NCBI GenBank assembly: GCA_964036295.1
Contig: OZ038462.1
Location: forward strand, 26,955,259 to 27,019,258
Source: Plumapathes pennacea
Taxonomy: Eukaryota; Cnidaria; Anthozoa; Antipatharia; Myriopathidae
Length of the DNA: 64,000 bases
Direction of reading: 5' to 3'
Shown: piece by piece, positions 43,741 through 55,700 of the stretch
How the letters are laid out: each line of letters begins with the position of its first letter
How positions within the stretch are numbered: position 1 is the first letter of the stretch
Notes under the pieces: model-generated
Databases searched by the model: none
The model's input: the letters and a program-made list of their open reading frames with translations, nothing else
What the model was told of the DNA's origin: nothing
Translations under genes and position numbers: made by a program

Positions 43741-46560
43741 TCAAAATGAGGACGCTTTATTTACAGTAAAGTTGTTACCATGAGGCTTGGCAGTTTTCAG
43801 ATATTCCTCCAGAGCAGGAATTGGAGCAGACTTGTACCTGATGCTTGCAGCACTCTGTGAATAAAACAAATCCATGTAGTGACCACATCCTGTAGCTATT
43901 GATTATTATTTATTTTAATTAACAATAATATTCTATTCATCACAATGTTAAAGAGACCCTCTCACCATAGATGCTTTGCATGCCCCTGTTTATATTTACA
44001 TTCGGAGCCTTCCTGAGGCACCCAAGTTATGACTGATCGATCTGATTATCAATGCTTGCTACACTTTCTGAGTTTGCTGATTTATTTTGCAATAAAGCAT
44101 AAAAAAAAAAAAAAAACATGAGAATCCACCATTTTCGTATGTTACGAAAATGACCGCCGTCAGTCACTGGGAGCGCAAAGCATCTACAGTATGGTGAGAG
44201 TCTCTTTAGACATGCAGTGTAGTAACACTGATTAAATGTAGGATGATGATGACAGTGGTGATGATGATGAAGAGGAGGAGGATGACAGTGATGGTATGAT
44301 GGGAGTGATATTTAAAAACAAAAACACCATATTCATTTGAGAATGTCAAGTGCCAAACGCATGTCTTCCACTCATTATAATTACACATCGAAGACATCTG
44401 AAACACTTTCAAAATTCTTCACATTTTTAACATCTGCCACTTCCTTGCTGAGTTCTTGCTAATGCTGTCGCCCTTCAGGACAAAAATAATGTTTGTACTG
44501 ACAAATCACTTGCCTTGAAGGGGCACGGTGTCTCACCAAACTCTGAGGTGTAGTGTGTCTGTGAAATCAGGTGCATCTGAGGGGACTTGTAAGACACAGT
44601 TGGAACTGAAAAAATACAACAAGTCAGTCCACACTGTGGAGGTTTATATCTAGTACTACATCAACAATAACACTATTTCCCACCACTAGAATATTGTCAA
44701 TTGAAAATATCAAAATATCTATGGAAAGTGGGAGGGCATACATAAGTCTGGGTAGGGATGGATTCTGTCTGAAGAATTAAATCTTGATAAGTGAAGGGGC
44801 CAGTGCAGATGTTTTCAAAATAGAACAGTGAGATGATAGATCATCTCCATACAGTGACATATATGCATGTACATAGAAACAGTATCATTATGTAACGATT
44901 GCCCAGGAAAAAAGGGGGAGAAGCTGTCTGTTGAAAGGTAGACACTTTGATCTTTAACTATCGTGTTATATACTGGCAATCTTGAGATCTACAGGTTTTA
45001 AAGAAGCAGATTTGTCCTTTAATTGTCTATGACTTACCTGAACCAACGGCAGGCTGGTACTTGTTCTTGTTGCAGCCATAACGAGAGCTGTTCCCCATCA
45101 ATTCATCCTTGATTGCCGGTTTTTGGTAACTGTACCTTGCAGTGGAGTCTAAGGTGTAGGGAGGTTTGGCAATGCATGGTGCAAGGCTGCCTTCAAACAC
45201 TGTCTGAATATTGACACCTATATACATACATACATAATATTATATAAAATCATAAGAGTTTAGAAACTTGGTAACATTTTTATAATAATAAATATTTGTT
45301 ATTATAAATTAATAATATCATTTCTATTATTCAAGGTTGAATTCTCCTCACCCTGGGGAATGCCTGTGAAGTCACTTTGATAAGTTGACCTGAGTTGGTC
45401 TTTATTTACTTCTTCCATATCTTTGGTGCTAATTTCGGTCGGCTGTAGAGAAGGCAGGCGACTTGGAAATTTCCATATCATGAAGGCCTAAGATATATCA
45501 ACAAAAGCAACAACAGTAACAATAACATTGAAATTGTAACGATAAACAATTAATATCCACAAATAAATATAACAACAAGTACGTAAATAAAGTCAGTTCA
45601 TGCACGAAAAGTTTAAGTGTGGACGAACGAAAAAGTTAAAATTTAATATTTAGTCATCTGAAATATGCTGCGATATATAAATATTATCTCTCACAGAAAT
45701 TGTTTTTGAGCTCCCCTTCGATCAAACGAATCATGAGACTTGCAACATCAGTTATGAGACTGCAATATATTCACATTCCACATTTAATTTACTCACTTCA
45801 GATGGATGGGGATTGTTTCGGCGATTCCCAGAAGAGCTGCCAGTTCGAACAGCCGCCTCCTTCGTCGAGTGTTTCTTGCAGTACTCGGTTTCGTAAGTAG
45901 AACGTCCACTTTTGTCTCTGCTCGGAAATATTCTTGAAGTTTTCGGCCTGAACGCGAAAGAAAAGATTGAAAATTCAGCGTGAAATTCGATCCACACCTC
46001 CGTTGCTAAGCTAACAGCTCAGACGCCGCAGCTACCGGATGTTGGATTTCTTTTACCTGGCATTCGCTGAAGGCGGGCCAAAGTTTGCGGCGAAGTCTCG
46101 TCTGTTCGTTGTCAAGTAGAAAACCTCCGGATTCCTAGTGAAGCTACCGATGTCGATCTTTTCTCTCTTTGGCCGGCTTCGCTCGCGAGGAGAAGCTGTT
46201 TGAGGTCGATCAGCTATATATACAAACAAAGAACTCAACTAAATTTCGCGTCAAAATTAACAGCAAACATAAGAGCCTCTTACCTGGCGAGTACCATTTT
46301 ACAGGATCTGAAGCCATTCCGAGTTTCTCCATGATTTCTACGCACTTCTCTTTGTCGAAATGTTCGCTTGCCGATGGGTAATATCTGGCGATGTTGTACG
46401 CAAAACCTGGCGTAACAACAGAACCATCCAGCTGCGAACAAAGTCAAATAAAATTAGTAGCCTGTGAAGCAGTTATATAAACCTACTTATGCTGTGGCCT
46501 TACTTCAGTCCAAGCTTGCTTGGGGCTTTGAGTTCTTTCCCAATTTTGACGTGGCGCCAT
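43741..46560 (-). CDS. TEX26-like protein, probable axonemal microtubule-associated protein (8 exons)
   Basis: Exons on the minus strand are 46504-46560, 46284-46431, 46057-46213, 45797-45947, 45352-45487, 45038-45217, 44514-44605 and 43741-43854; they close in frame to 344 residues. The sequence is soluble, rich in Tyr, Pro and Lys, with short repeated Tyr-centred words (STYETEYCKKHS, RSTYQSDFTGI, ARYSYQKPAI, QTHYTSEFGE), which is typical of proteins lying inside or on axonemal microtubules. The stretch from KKHSTKEAAVRTGSSSGNRR through FMIWKFP to KDMEEVNKDQL parallels vertebrate TEX26 in order and spacing. Intron 7 uses a GC donor (aag|gcaagt). A family A MITE is in the same intron. The family call is moderate; another member of the SAXO/SPMIP group is possible. 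Confidence 0.6.
43948..44208. mobile_element. Palindromic MITE, family A copy 2
   Basis: Ends ttaaagagaccctctcacca and tggtgagagtctcttta are inverted; the interior matches 2008-2265. The copy lies in the last intron of the TEX26-like gene. Confidence 0.78.
44236..44310 (+). repeat. GAT/GAG microsatellite
   Basis: Imperfect gatgat, gaggag and gacagt triplets follow directly after the MITE. Confidence 0.8.
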
Positions 46561-46994
46561 TATTCGTCACTAAACTAACTTCGATTAGTGTCCGATTAGC
46601 TAAATTAACACCACGTGGCTTCTGATTGGTTCGGAGCCGGAACCGGAAGTTAAACATGTAAACTGTCTGGCGTATCGACTAAAAGTAGCTTATCATTACT
46701 TATAGGAGTGTTTGATTGAAAGGAAAATACAAATTGACAATTGTTGCTCACACAGGCAAACTTTCCATGGCAATGAAAATTTCACTAACTTTTGAGGAAT
46801 CGTTTTATAAGGAAGTTTGAAAATCTTGAACATACAGGTATACTAATTGGTTCTTTAGTTGAGCGAGAGGGAAGACGACTTAGCTCCATTAATTTAATTG
46901 CAGCTGTCGCAAAAGCAATATTGTAAACACCTGCGGCTAACTTTATGCAGAGCAGAAATTTCTGACTTTTAAAACAAAAAAATAACAAATCGTA

Positions 46995-47050
46995 AACATC
47001 TTTCCACCGAACTAGAATAAAAGCTTATTCTAGTTCGGTGGAAAGATGTT
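46995..47050. repeat. Perfect 26-bp inverted repeat with four-base loop
   Basis: The left arm begins aacatctttccaccgaac and the right arm ends gttcggtggaaagatgtt. I see no mismatch over 26 bp, and the loop is aagc. It lies about 0.4 kb upstream of the TEX26-like gene. Confidence 0.9.
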
Positions 47051-47998
47051 AAACATTTTAGAAAAAAGAAAACAGAAATCGAAACAATGACTTCAAGTTG
47101 GTAATTTCAATGCAATTGGTTTCCTTGGTAACTGAGCAAAATGAAGAATGGTGCGGTTAAAGTGTTTTCCCTAAACATGCCACTCCTAAAAGCTCAAGAT
47201 TATGATAAATCCAACACCCTGTTTTCTCAGTATTTTCCTAAAAACACGCGATAATTTATCGTTACACTTGAATCTTTCAGTGCTTTTCCTGCAGCCTAGT
47301 TAAAGCAACAAATTTTGATAGCAAAAAGTAGAAAATACGTTTCTCAATTCCAACCTAAAAATATAGTAACACAAAGCCCTTCTTCTTTTCCCGAGGATAA
47401 GCAGCAAAGGAACCAACCTGCAATTCCACGAACTTATACCAGTACTTCATATTAGTATCAGAACATACCGTAACACTGGCTCTGTTAGTCCGATTCATAT
47501 TCGTTGTACTCCATGCTCGTGGCGACTTGAGTGAGGCCTCTTTCCACGCAAGCATCCTAACGTCACTCAGAGAACCGGTCTCCGTTGATAACCGATCGCG
47601 ATTTCGCAGCTCTTTGCTATTTGCGGAGACTACTCTCGTGTTGTGGAACTGATCAGTGATAATCAGGTTATGTTAACTTTGGTTGGCAGGTGGCAAGTCT
47701 CGTGTGCGATGATTGGTCCTTCATCTTGAGCCGTGCAGAGGGAGTGGTTGGGATTCAATACCCCCAAAACCCAGAGTGCAATTAATCCCCTGATGAATTT
47801 TTTTAGTGGATGCCAGAGTAGAAATAGGTGCAAAATATATTTCATCGTCAAATACTTTTTCTTTTGTTTGATTCTGAGCCTTATTACTCCAAACATCGCA
47901 GACAGTTGAACACATTACTGTGATTCCTTACAAGTTCCGAAGCAGTCCCCTAACCCATCACATATTCGAACCATTTTAAACACTGCCTTGATGCGACA

Positions 47999-48373
47999 GT
48001 AGGGACTTTAAGATACAGGACGCGAGAGGACGACGGCGACGTCGGTGAAACAATAAAATTAATCACAGAAGACAAAAGAAGCACGTGAATATCTGAAATT
48101 GACATGTTCTCGGGGTCGCCGTGCTCTCGCGTGCGACTTCAAATGCTTCTTTTTTACGTCGTTGTCAGGACGTGGGCGACAGTTCGATAAAATAACGCCG
48201 GGCAGTCGTTCTTCTTAGTAGGAAACGATGAAATCAATAGAACCTAGGCAAAAACGGAACAAATTGAGCAACCTAAGAATAGGCAAAGTTACAAAGACAT
48301 AGGGAAAACAGAGACACTATATTTTGGTTCCTCGCCGTTGCCGTCGCCGTCCTAGGTTTCTTAAACTCCCTAA
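47999..48373. mobile_element. MITE with tagggactttaaga ends
   Basis: The left end tagggactttaagatac, followed by ggacgacggcgacg, is mirrored at the right end by cgccgtcgccgtcc and gtttcttaaactcccta. About 375 bp, non-coding. Confidence 0.65.
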
Positions 48374-49002
48374 TTTAGTGAAAAGGACGCAGCGAATGTA
48401 CATAAAAATACTTTATTCAATATAGCGATTAAAAAACGGCTCAAAATGGTACTAAATACAGCATAAACAAGTCTAAAAACGACAGTACTTAAAAGGGAAA
48501 CGAGAACGGAGTCCGCGTGTGACACGTGACGCCCAGCGACGCTCAAGTTATATTCAAAAACAAGTGTTTGATGAGGGATTCCAAACACCTAGAACAATGA
48601 GTGCACGAGGCCGCTTCGGCCGAGCAGGAACTCATACACACAGTATAGTAAGGAGAAGGTAGCATCACAGATCGCTTGCACAGTAGGGAGCTGATCCAGC
48701 TATAAATTCTCTTTATGACACCCACACTGTCTCTTTATGGACAATGGGGAGAATCTGTATTTGAAGACTTAGGACGTAAACGGTTAAAACAAGAAAACTC
48801 GAGCGCTAAGGGAAAGTTGGCGAGTGTGGCCGACGCTTCGCGTTAAACTGAGTTGTCATAATGACCACCCTAGTAAAAAGTAAGCAAAGTAAAGTATCTT
48901 TATTTGTACACGGCAAGTAATTCAGCGGAGCTGGTGGGGCCATATTTTAAACTCTAAGTTAACGTGTCACATTGTTCCTTACCAATTTCACCGACAGCAT
49001 AT

Positions 49003-52000
49003 CTATCCTGATGTGCTTGTTGGTTCCTCTACAATGTTATATTCTCCATTGTCATTTCCGCATGCCCAAGTGCAGCATCTTGTCAATGTATCAAAGATCC
49101 AATTTTTAAGTTCCCGTAACTTTCGATGCAAAGTTTGTCGGTATCGGAACATCAAGTAAATCAGAACAGCAACTGGACACCAACACAAGACATCCACGAT
49201 AACCCAGGCGGCACAGTGGACCTCTTTGGTTGACGATATCACCAAGCTGGTGCTAAAGACTGTGATGAACGACAGGTTCACAAGGAGAACCGCGTCTGTC
49301 GTGTTCAACACGGAGAACTCGTCGCGATAAGGCCTGACGCTAATCAGAATGACCACCATCAAGATGGTCGTAGCTTCGAGGATTGATCTCTTCAGCGGTA
49401 AAAATTTCCCTCGAGGCAAAAATTTGGACAGAAGTATCAGGACGATGCGGCAAATGAAGTAGAATGCTGCAAACCACTCGTAGCCTTGCCGGTAGCATCC
49501 ATCAAAAGCGTCGCAGATATTTGAGAGAAATCGGAGCCCGTACCGTTCGATACAACCAGGTCTATATAAAAGGATAGCTGGTACTGGCAGTATGAAGAAA
49601 ACACAGAACAGACCTGCAATGATTGTTAGGGCTAACTGGTCCTTCGACCAGTCATGCGAGTCTATGTCTCCATCCGGGAACAGCACTGATTTTCCTCCAA
49701 GCTGCACATAATGAAAGATGTTGAATGTAATGTCAGTTACATTGGTGTAGCACAGCACAATCAGTGCACAAAATGCCTGAAAGACGTTTTCTCCAAAGTA
49801 GACAGTTCGACGACATTTTGTAACAAACATCAGCACCACTAGGATAATCAATATGTAGACCGGCATGACGTAATTTATGTAAAACTTTGTCAAGTCAGTC
49901 ATGCCGCTGAATAAGGGAACGCCTGCAGGTGTCGGAATTCCCCAGTGAGCAACACGTATGACTCCTGCTATGGCCCCATCAAGCCTGTCACGTTCAATAA
50001 CCAAAGCACCCATTACTTGGAAAGAGAACAGAAACGCATTTAGGTAGCTTGCAAATATATCCAGGTGAGGTATTAGCAAAAGAAAGAGTACGATAAAGAG
50101 GGCTCCAATGAAAAAGGCACAACCATAAATCCACGGGTTCGACTTATTAAAAGTACGAGAACAGCCCTCATCACCCAGATGGACAGTGTATCCTTTCTTA
50201 CAACTGCCACATAAGGTACCATTCCGATGTTCCGCACACATTGTGGTGCTGTCATACAAAACATCATCGGTGTTATTTTCATCGTGACATTCGGCACTTT
50301 CACTGACCATGTATGACATATTGCAATAATGTTTTGGGCAAGGATAGGTGTCGTAGTTAGTTGTATTTCCAACTTTTCCAAACCAATATCCTCTCTTCAA
50401 ATATACAGACTTCCCATCTTCCCCACATCTTGATATTCCACGGTGCTCTATTTTATCCATACATTTGCATGTTTTGTTGTCACTTGTCGGCTCAAAGCCA
50501 GGATGGCATGTCTTGCTGAGACTAACTCTAAAAGGTGCTGGCTGAAGAAACTGCTGTCCAGCTGGAGACTTCAGTTGTACCATAAAGCTGCATCCCAGTG
50601 ATCCTTTTAATTTGAGTCCATTGATGGTTCCAGTTTTCTGAACAATAAAAAGTGATGACGGCACATCTAGTTTTACATCACAGTGCTGATCTTGCACAAT
50701 TTTTATTTCAACTGTTCCTGGGGTTCTTTGACTTCTTTCGTCAGTTAAAAGCACAGTAGGAGCAAATACCTGACTGGGTGAAAGGCCTTGCCAGTCGCTT
50801 TGGACAATTTTTATAGACACTGGGTCTGTGCTTATTTCACTGCTCCGGTTTGAAGTAAATTCCACGACATTTGGCCAGAGTAAGGCATAGTTCTTCTCTC
50901 TTGTTTCGTTGTGCCTGTAGCAGGATTGAAGTGTGGTTGCATACACAGAATTGCTCGTGCCTTCAGGAACACAGCTGTTATTTTTGAAAGTAATTTTTGT
51001 GTCCCAATTCTCTACATCATTTTGTGTCAAGTTTTCAAATGCAAGGAAGCACTCGTGTATTTCGAGGTTCCTGGTCTTGAAGGGAACCATAGGAGGTCCT
51101 GGTGCTCTGACGTAAATTGCTCCACCAAGACCCCGAGCATGGTTGTTCTCGAACAGCAACTCAGAACCACTCCAAGTGATTATCCGTGATTCTCCGTAAA
51201 GTGCCATTGCCCCACCGAATTCACCAGAGTTGTTCACGAAAACTGTTTTGTTGTAAACAAAAACAAATGCATTGTCCAACAACAGGGCAGTCATGTTGAT
51301 ATTGTTCTCAAAAGTGACATCCCCTTTGAATTTCAGATGAACAGCATTTGTGTACAGAGCCCCATAACCATTCACCACGAAATCTTCAGTATGAATGATC
51401 TGGTTATTTCGTATCGAACACATCTCCAGCGTTACGTAAAACGGTACGAGGGGATGCTCTCGTATCTGGCTCTCTGAGAACACGTTCAGGCCGAGTGCAG
51501 AGCCAGCCGTCGCTCTATTCCCATTCCAAATACAGTCTCTAAAATAGACCTGTCTTCTGTCAGTGTTATTGGCTGGTAGGTAAGTTGGACCATAATGAGA
51601 CACACCTCCACCAAAGATAGCACGGTTTTCAGAGAATGTGCAGTTCTCATAGACAATCTGGTTTGCTTTCAAGACCTGTGAGCTCTCAGTTGTAATGCTT
51701 CCAGTTCTTGTACCACCTCCACCATTTCTTACCCAATTCTTCACAAACCTTGAATGCCTGATGTTCAAACTAGTATTTTGGGCCTGCTCATGCAACTCAA
51801 AAAACACTCCACCACCCCAGCTTGCATTGTTTTCCTGAAAAACACACCCATCTATGCGGATCATGTTCCCTTCAGTGGTGCCCATGAGAAAAATCGAAAT
51901 CCCCCCTCCACGCCCAAAGGGACTGTGTCTGTTCCCAGTGGTATTCATCGTTGTGTAGTTCTCATATCGAGGCTGGGGGGCACGGTTCCTTTCGAAGTGG

Positions 52001-52734
52001 CAATCACTAACTGAGTAGTAACTGTTTTTGACCGGGAAGTTCACACCAGACGCGTCATAACCCTGGGCTGTGAACTCGATGTACACCCCACCCCCTGCCT
52101 CGGCGATTCCGGTGGTATTATTTTTCTCGCGTGTATCTGGGCCGTTATTCACAAACCAGCTATGTGAAAAGACAACTATTCCTCCGACGTCATACAGATT
52201 GGCTGCTATGCCGGGACTGTCGCGGAAAGTACAGTTTCGTATATTCAAATTCGTGGATGCTACAAGAAAAATTCCAGCGTAGAATTTCGCCCTGGCGAAG
52301 TCGACCCACGCGTCCCCAGTCGTGCTTTCGTGCAGGCTTCCACAACCCTCAAACGCGATTCCTTGAAACATTAAGTTCTTACTCTTCTGGAAAGAAAGTC
52401 CAGCGCCAGTTTCATTGCATCGAACGGTAATCTCATCGCTCGCGGCAAACAGCGCGAAATCTTCCAACCACTCGAAGGAAAGCTCCGTCGATAGATTGTA
52501 CGAACCGGACAAGATGGTGACCTTGGTAAAATTCTTTAAGTGTACGGGATGAAGCGGGTATTCGAGGGTTTCGCAAGGGTTCTCTCCTCTCAGGCATGTC
52601 ACGTTGTCTTTTCCTTTGGGCGAAACAGTAATGTTGTTTTCGTAGGTAGCAGTGAACATCGTCGCGGTCCCATCGGTGCCTGGGACAAGCAGAGAGATCA
52701 AAAGAATCCACAATGCTTCTCTCCGAGCGGCCAT
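49003..52734 (-). CDS. Pmp-like beta-helix ectodomain with multi-span membrane region, copy 1
   Basis: A single frame of 1243 codons. Residues 1-22 form a signal peptide (EALWILLISLLVPGTDG). Residues about 30-640 have many repeats with GGG/GGA and FxxN words (GGGVYIEF, GGGISIFL, GGGVFFEL, FGGGVSHYG, FGGAMALYG, LGGAIYVRA; FERNRA, FSENRA), as in right-handed beta-helix and chlamydial Pmp repeats, and many N-glycosylation sequons. A Cys-rich linker follows (CHPGFEP..CKCMD, CPKHYCN, CGSCKKGYTVHLGDEGC). From about residue 870 come some nine hydrophobic segments, including GCAFFIGALFIVLFLLLIP, VFQAFCALIVLCYTNVTD, GYEWFAAFYFICRIVLILL and TDAVLLVNLSFITVFSTS, then a short cytosolic tail. It is probably a cell-surface receptor or channel-like protein. 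The ligand and mechanism are unknown, and I do not recognise a named family for the whole. It lacks introns. Confidence 0.8.
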   Translation of the reverse strand: MAARREALWILLISLLVPGTDGTATMFTATYENNITVSPKGKDNVTCLRGENPCETLEYPLHPVHLKNFTKVTILSGSYNLSTELSFEWLEDFALFAASDEITVRCNETGAGLSFQKSKNLMFQGIAFEGCGSLHESTTGDAWVDFARAKFYAGIFLVASTNLNIRNCTFRDSPGIAANLYDVGGIVVFSHSWFVNNGPDTREKNNTTGIAEAGGGVYIEFTAQGYDASGVNFPVKNSYYSVSDCHFERNRAPQPRYENYTTMNTTGNRHSPFGRGGGISIFLMGTTEGNMIRIDGCVFQENNASWGGGVFFELHEQAQNTSLNIRHSRFVKNWVRNGGGGTRTGSITTESSQVLKANQIVYENCTFSENRAIFGGGVSHYGPTYLPANNTDRRQVYFRDCIWNGNRATAGSALGLNVFSESQIREHPLVPFYVTLEMCSIRNNQIIHTEDFVVNGYGALYTNAVHLKFKGDVTFENNINMTALLLDNAFVFVYNKTVFVNNSGEFGGAMALYGESRIITWSGSELLFENNHARGLGGAIYVRAPGPPMVPFKTRNLEIHECFLAFENLTQNDVENWDTKITFKNNSCVPEGTSNSVYATTLQSCYRHNETREKNYALLWPNVVEFTSNRSSEISTDPVSIKIVQSDWQGLSPSQVFAPTVLLTDERSQRTPGTVEIKIVQDQHCDVKLDVPSSLFIVQKTGTINGLKLKGSLGCSFMVQLKSPAGQQFLQPAPFRVSLSKTCHPGFEPTSDNKTCKCMDKIEHRGISRCGEDGKSVYLKRGYWFGKVGNTTNYDTYPCPKHYCNMSYMVSESAECHDENNTDDVLYDSTTMCAEHRNGTLCGSCKKGYTVHLGDEGCSRTFNKSNPWIYGCAFFIGALFIVLFLLLIPHLDIFASYLNAFLFSFQVMGALVIERDRLDGAIAGVIRVAHWGIPTPAGVPLFSGMTDLTKFYINYVMPVYILIILVVLMFVTKCRRTVYFGENVFQAFCALIVLCYTNVTDITFNIFHYVQLGGKSVLFPDGDIDSHDWSKDQLALTIIAGLFCVFFILPVPAILLYRPGCIERYGLRFLSNICDAFDGCYRQGYEWFAAFYFICRIVLILLSKFLPRGKFLPLKRSILEATTILMVVILISVRPYRDEFSVLNTTDAVLLVNLSFITVFSTSLVISSTKEVHCAAWVIVDVLCWCPVAVLIYLMFRYRQTLHRKLRELKNWIFDTLTRCCTWACGNDNGEYNIVEEPTSTSG

Positions 52735-55700
52735 TTCCCTTGTGAAAACGGGAAAGAATACTCAAAGAACCAACCCAGCGTTTGACGCCGATTCTCGGTA
52801 CGAGAAATGAAGTTCCAGGAAAACGAAGACGGCCGGAAGTGAACTTTGGACACGGAGGAAACTGGGCCGGAAAAAACAACAAAATAAAATAACACCGGAA
52901 ATCGAAAGCGCCGAAACTCCGACTCTCGTACCTATACTACACTTGACACATGCCACTAAAAAACACTGTATTTGCGCTTCTGCTTAGCACAGATTTCGTT
53001 TTCTGGCGATACGAAATGTGATTCACGCTTTTGTTTGTGGCTTTGAAACAGCAAGCAAGAATACTTCCTTTGTTTTGCTCTCGCACCACGATAATAACCA
53101 AGGAAAACAAAATTCATGATAAATCTGCACTGATGCATATCAGATGCAGGATTAGCCAGTGCTTAGCGTTGACATGTTTACCAACGTACACTCAATAACC
53201 CATCTACTGGGGCCTCTTTATTTGATGTTTTGATTATGTATTTTCCCAACAAGACACTCTACAGTAATCAGAGGAAAGAGAACTTTTATTATTTTATGAC
53301 ATACACCAGTAGAAAAATACAGCTCCATTTAAGATTTTAAAATATGTACTTATGCACATTTAAAAAGATTCAATTTTCTTGGGCAAACATGCACCTAAGC
53401 TATATTACCTGCGTCTATTCTGAATCAACCCATCATTATAATAAGTGTTATAAAATAACTGATACTACGCGCGCTCTGATTGGTTAAAAAACCATTTTTA
53501 TAAATAAGTACAAAGACATGGAAATGACGAATCCTGAAATAAAAAGACTGCGTGTCGTCCCCTACTTCAAAGATTCATGTGTTACAGAAACTGCAGTGGG
53601 CTATTAGAGCAAATAGTGAAGCCGTGTGCAAATCATGTGCAATTAGTGAAGCAGCGTGAAGAAAAGTTGTCCGAATATTGCATGAAATTTAATTCGGAAA
53701 CCGTGAGACAGAAAGCCAACAATTACACAGTCAAAGAACATTCTCTAAAGTTTCTAACCTTTATACCTTCGTCTCCTGTGGCTCGTAGCTAGTAACTAGA
53801 TGGCTTAGATCACCGGAGTTTCACACGAATAATTGTAGGTTTATGGTGATGAAGGCACAAACAGTCTTCGCTAATGCACGAGTCTGTCTCGGCTGTCGGC
53901 TCGGTGGCACAAAAGCTGTTGAGTCAATTCAATGGAGTTGACTGTCGTCCGGCAGAGTTCAAGTAATGCTCAAGTAAAGCAAACAAATGTACAAACTACC
54001 TTCTTCAGCAGAATAGTGTTGTTGTGCAGACATGTTTACGTCGAGTGACACCGTTGTCCTGAAAGTTGAAACCTGACGGCTCAAAACATTCTCGCCGGTT
54101 CTTTTGAATTCTTGACAGTGGTACTAATATCCGACACATTTCTTGCGAAATTCATCTTCATTTAGCAGCCTGTCAAGTTTTTCAAGTGAACGGGAGTGGT
54201 GTTCCGTTTTCATTCATGGACTGACTTGAGCGAAGTGCCGCGAAACAGACTTTCCGATTGGACGAGCGTGCGTTTTGACGGTTTTCGGGAGAATCTTGAA
54301 CTTGATCATTTTCAATATAAAGTTCTTTCAGGTAATAAAAGCTTCGTTATTTTATAAAAGCAATATGACACGAGTTTCCATGTCTATGTACTCTTATATA
54401 AACACTTGGGATGTTGTGAGAACACTCGAAAAAGTTCAAAATTACTCGCCGAAGCGGCTCGTGATTTTGAACTTTTTCTCGTGTTCTCCCAACATCCCGC
54501 GTGTTTATATAAGAGTACATAGACATGGAAACTCGTGTTATATTGCTTAATTACATGCAACATGTAGAATTCTTGTTTCTTTTTCTTTTTTTTTTTTTTC
54601 AAAAATAATCAAACAGGAAACAAAATGTGTTAATCTAAAAAATGTAATTATCATCAAAAAATACTGCAGTACAATAACAGTAATATTCTTTTGATTTAAG
54701 ATCATATTTTACATAAGTCAAAAAACGATTGCCATATTGAAATACAGTCATGCAACTTCTAATACAGTCATGCAATGTCACACAAAGTGTGACAATTCAA
54801 ATGAAACCTGTTAATGAGATGCTTGAGATGCTTTGGCACTGTTTTGTAATAATCAATTAAATTTAAGCTACAACGTTATGCAAAAATGTCCTCAGAATAA
54901 GCAATAAAAACGTTGAAACTATGCATTTGTATCAATATTTACTGATTACTTTCATTATAATAAGCTTACATACATATAATCACTTAGTGATTTTGTGACT
55001 TTGAACTTTCTTCTCTGTATTATATAGTACAGCTGTGCACTGCAGTGTATAATTTTACTATCAACTGACATTATGCTGTTTTAAATAGTTTGCTAATATT
55101 AATTAATCTATTTTCTATGAAATGATAAATTAACTCTATAAAACCAAAGTGAACAAAAGCAAGCAATGAGAACTGTTCCTGGAAGTTTTATGAGTCAAGC
55201 TGACTGCTGTTCAGTAGCTACAGTGTAGTTTTCAATCAATAAAATGATCAATTTTGACAAGTACAGTAAAAAATACAAGATTGATGTAAACCATCCAATG
55301 CATATCTAAAGCTACAGGGAATTATATAAATGATAAAAATACAGTCTTTCAGTATTTAGTAAACACATATAATAATCACATGAATTCTGTACAACCAAAT
55401 AACATCAGTTACAATACTGCATATTAAGTTTTTGTCACTGTTAAGAAAACATCCTCTGGAGAAAGCTATTTAATACTGCTAGAACAGGGTCTTCCAACTA
55501 TCTATGAAACGGATAAAATAAAAGGCAATCTTGCCATTCGGGAAGACCCACCAGAGATGGCAGTGGAGACCCTCCAAGCAAAATAGATTGGTGTATCATC
55601 CAGATCTAAATATGGAATTTGGGCATTTTGCTACACTGTATACTGCTAAATCAAACTTCACAGGCCAACAATTTATCCTATCATTCCTGCATGTAAGTAT

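Larger units (their letters stand above)
46561..49002. other. Intergenic region with a perfect hairpin and a MITE
   Basis: A perfect hairpin lies at 46995-47050. A MITE lies at 47999-48373. A fragment of the family B repeat (ggggagaatctgtatttgaag) lies at 48744-48766. A polyadenylation signal for the following minus-strand gene is at 48899-48904. No gene is supported. Confidence 0.55.

Noticed and set aside
50073..50381. 102-codon frame inside the first receptor gene
   Set aside because: Shadow of the 1243-codon gene on the same strand in another frame.
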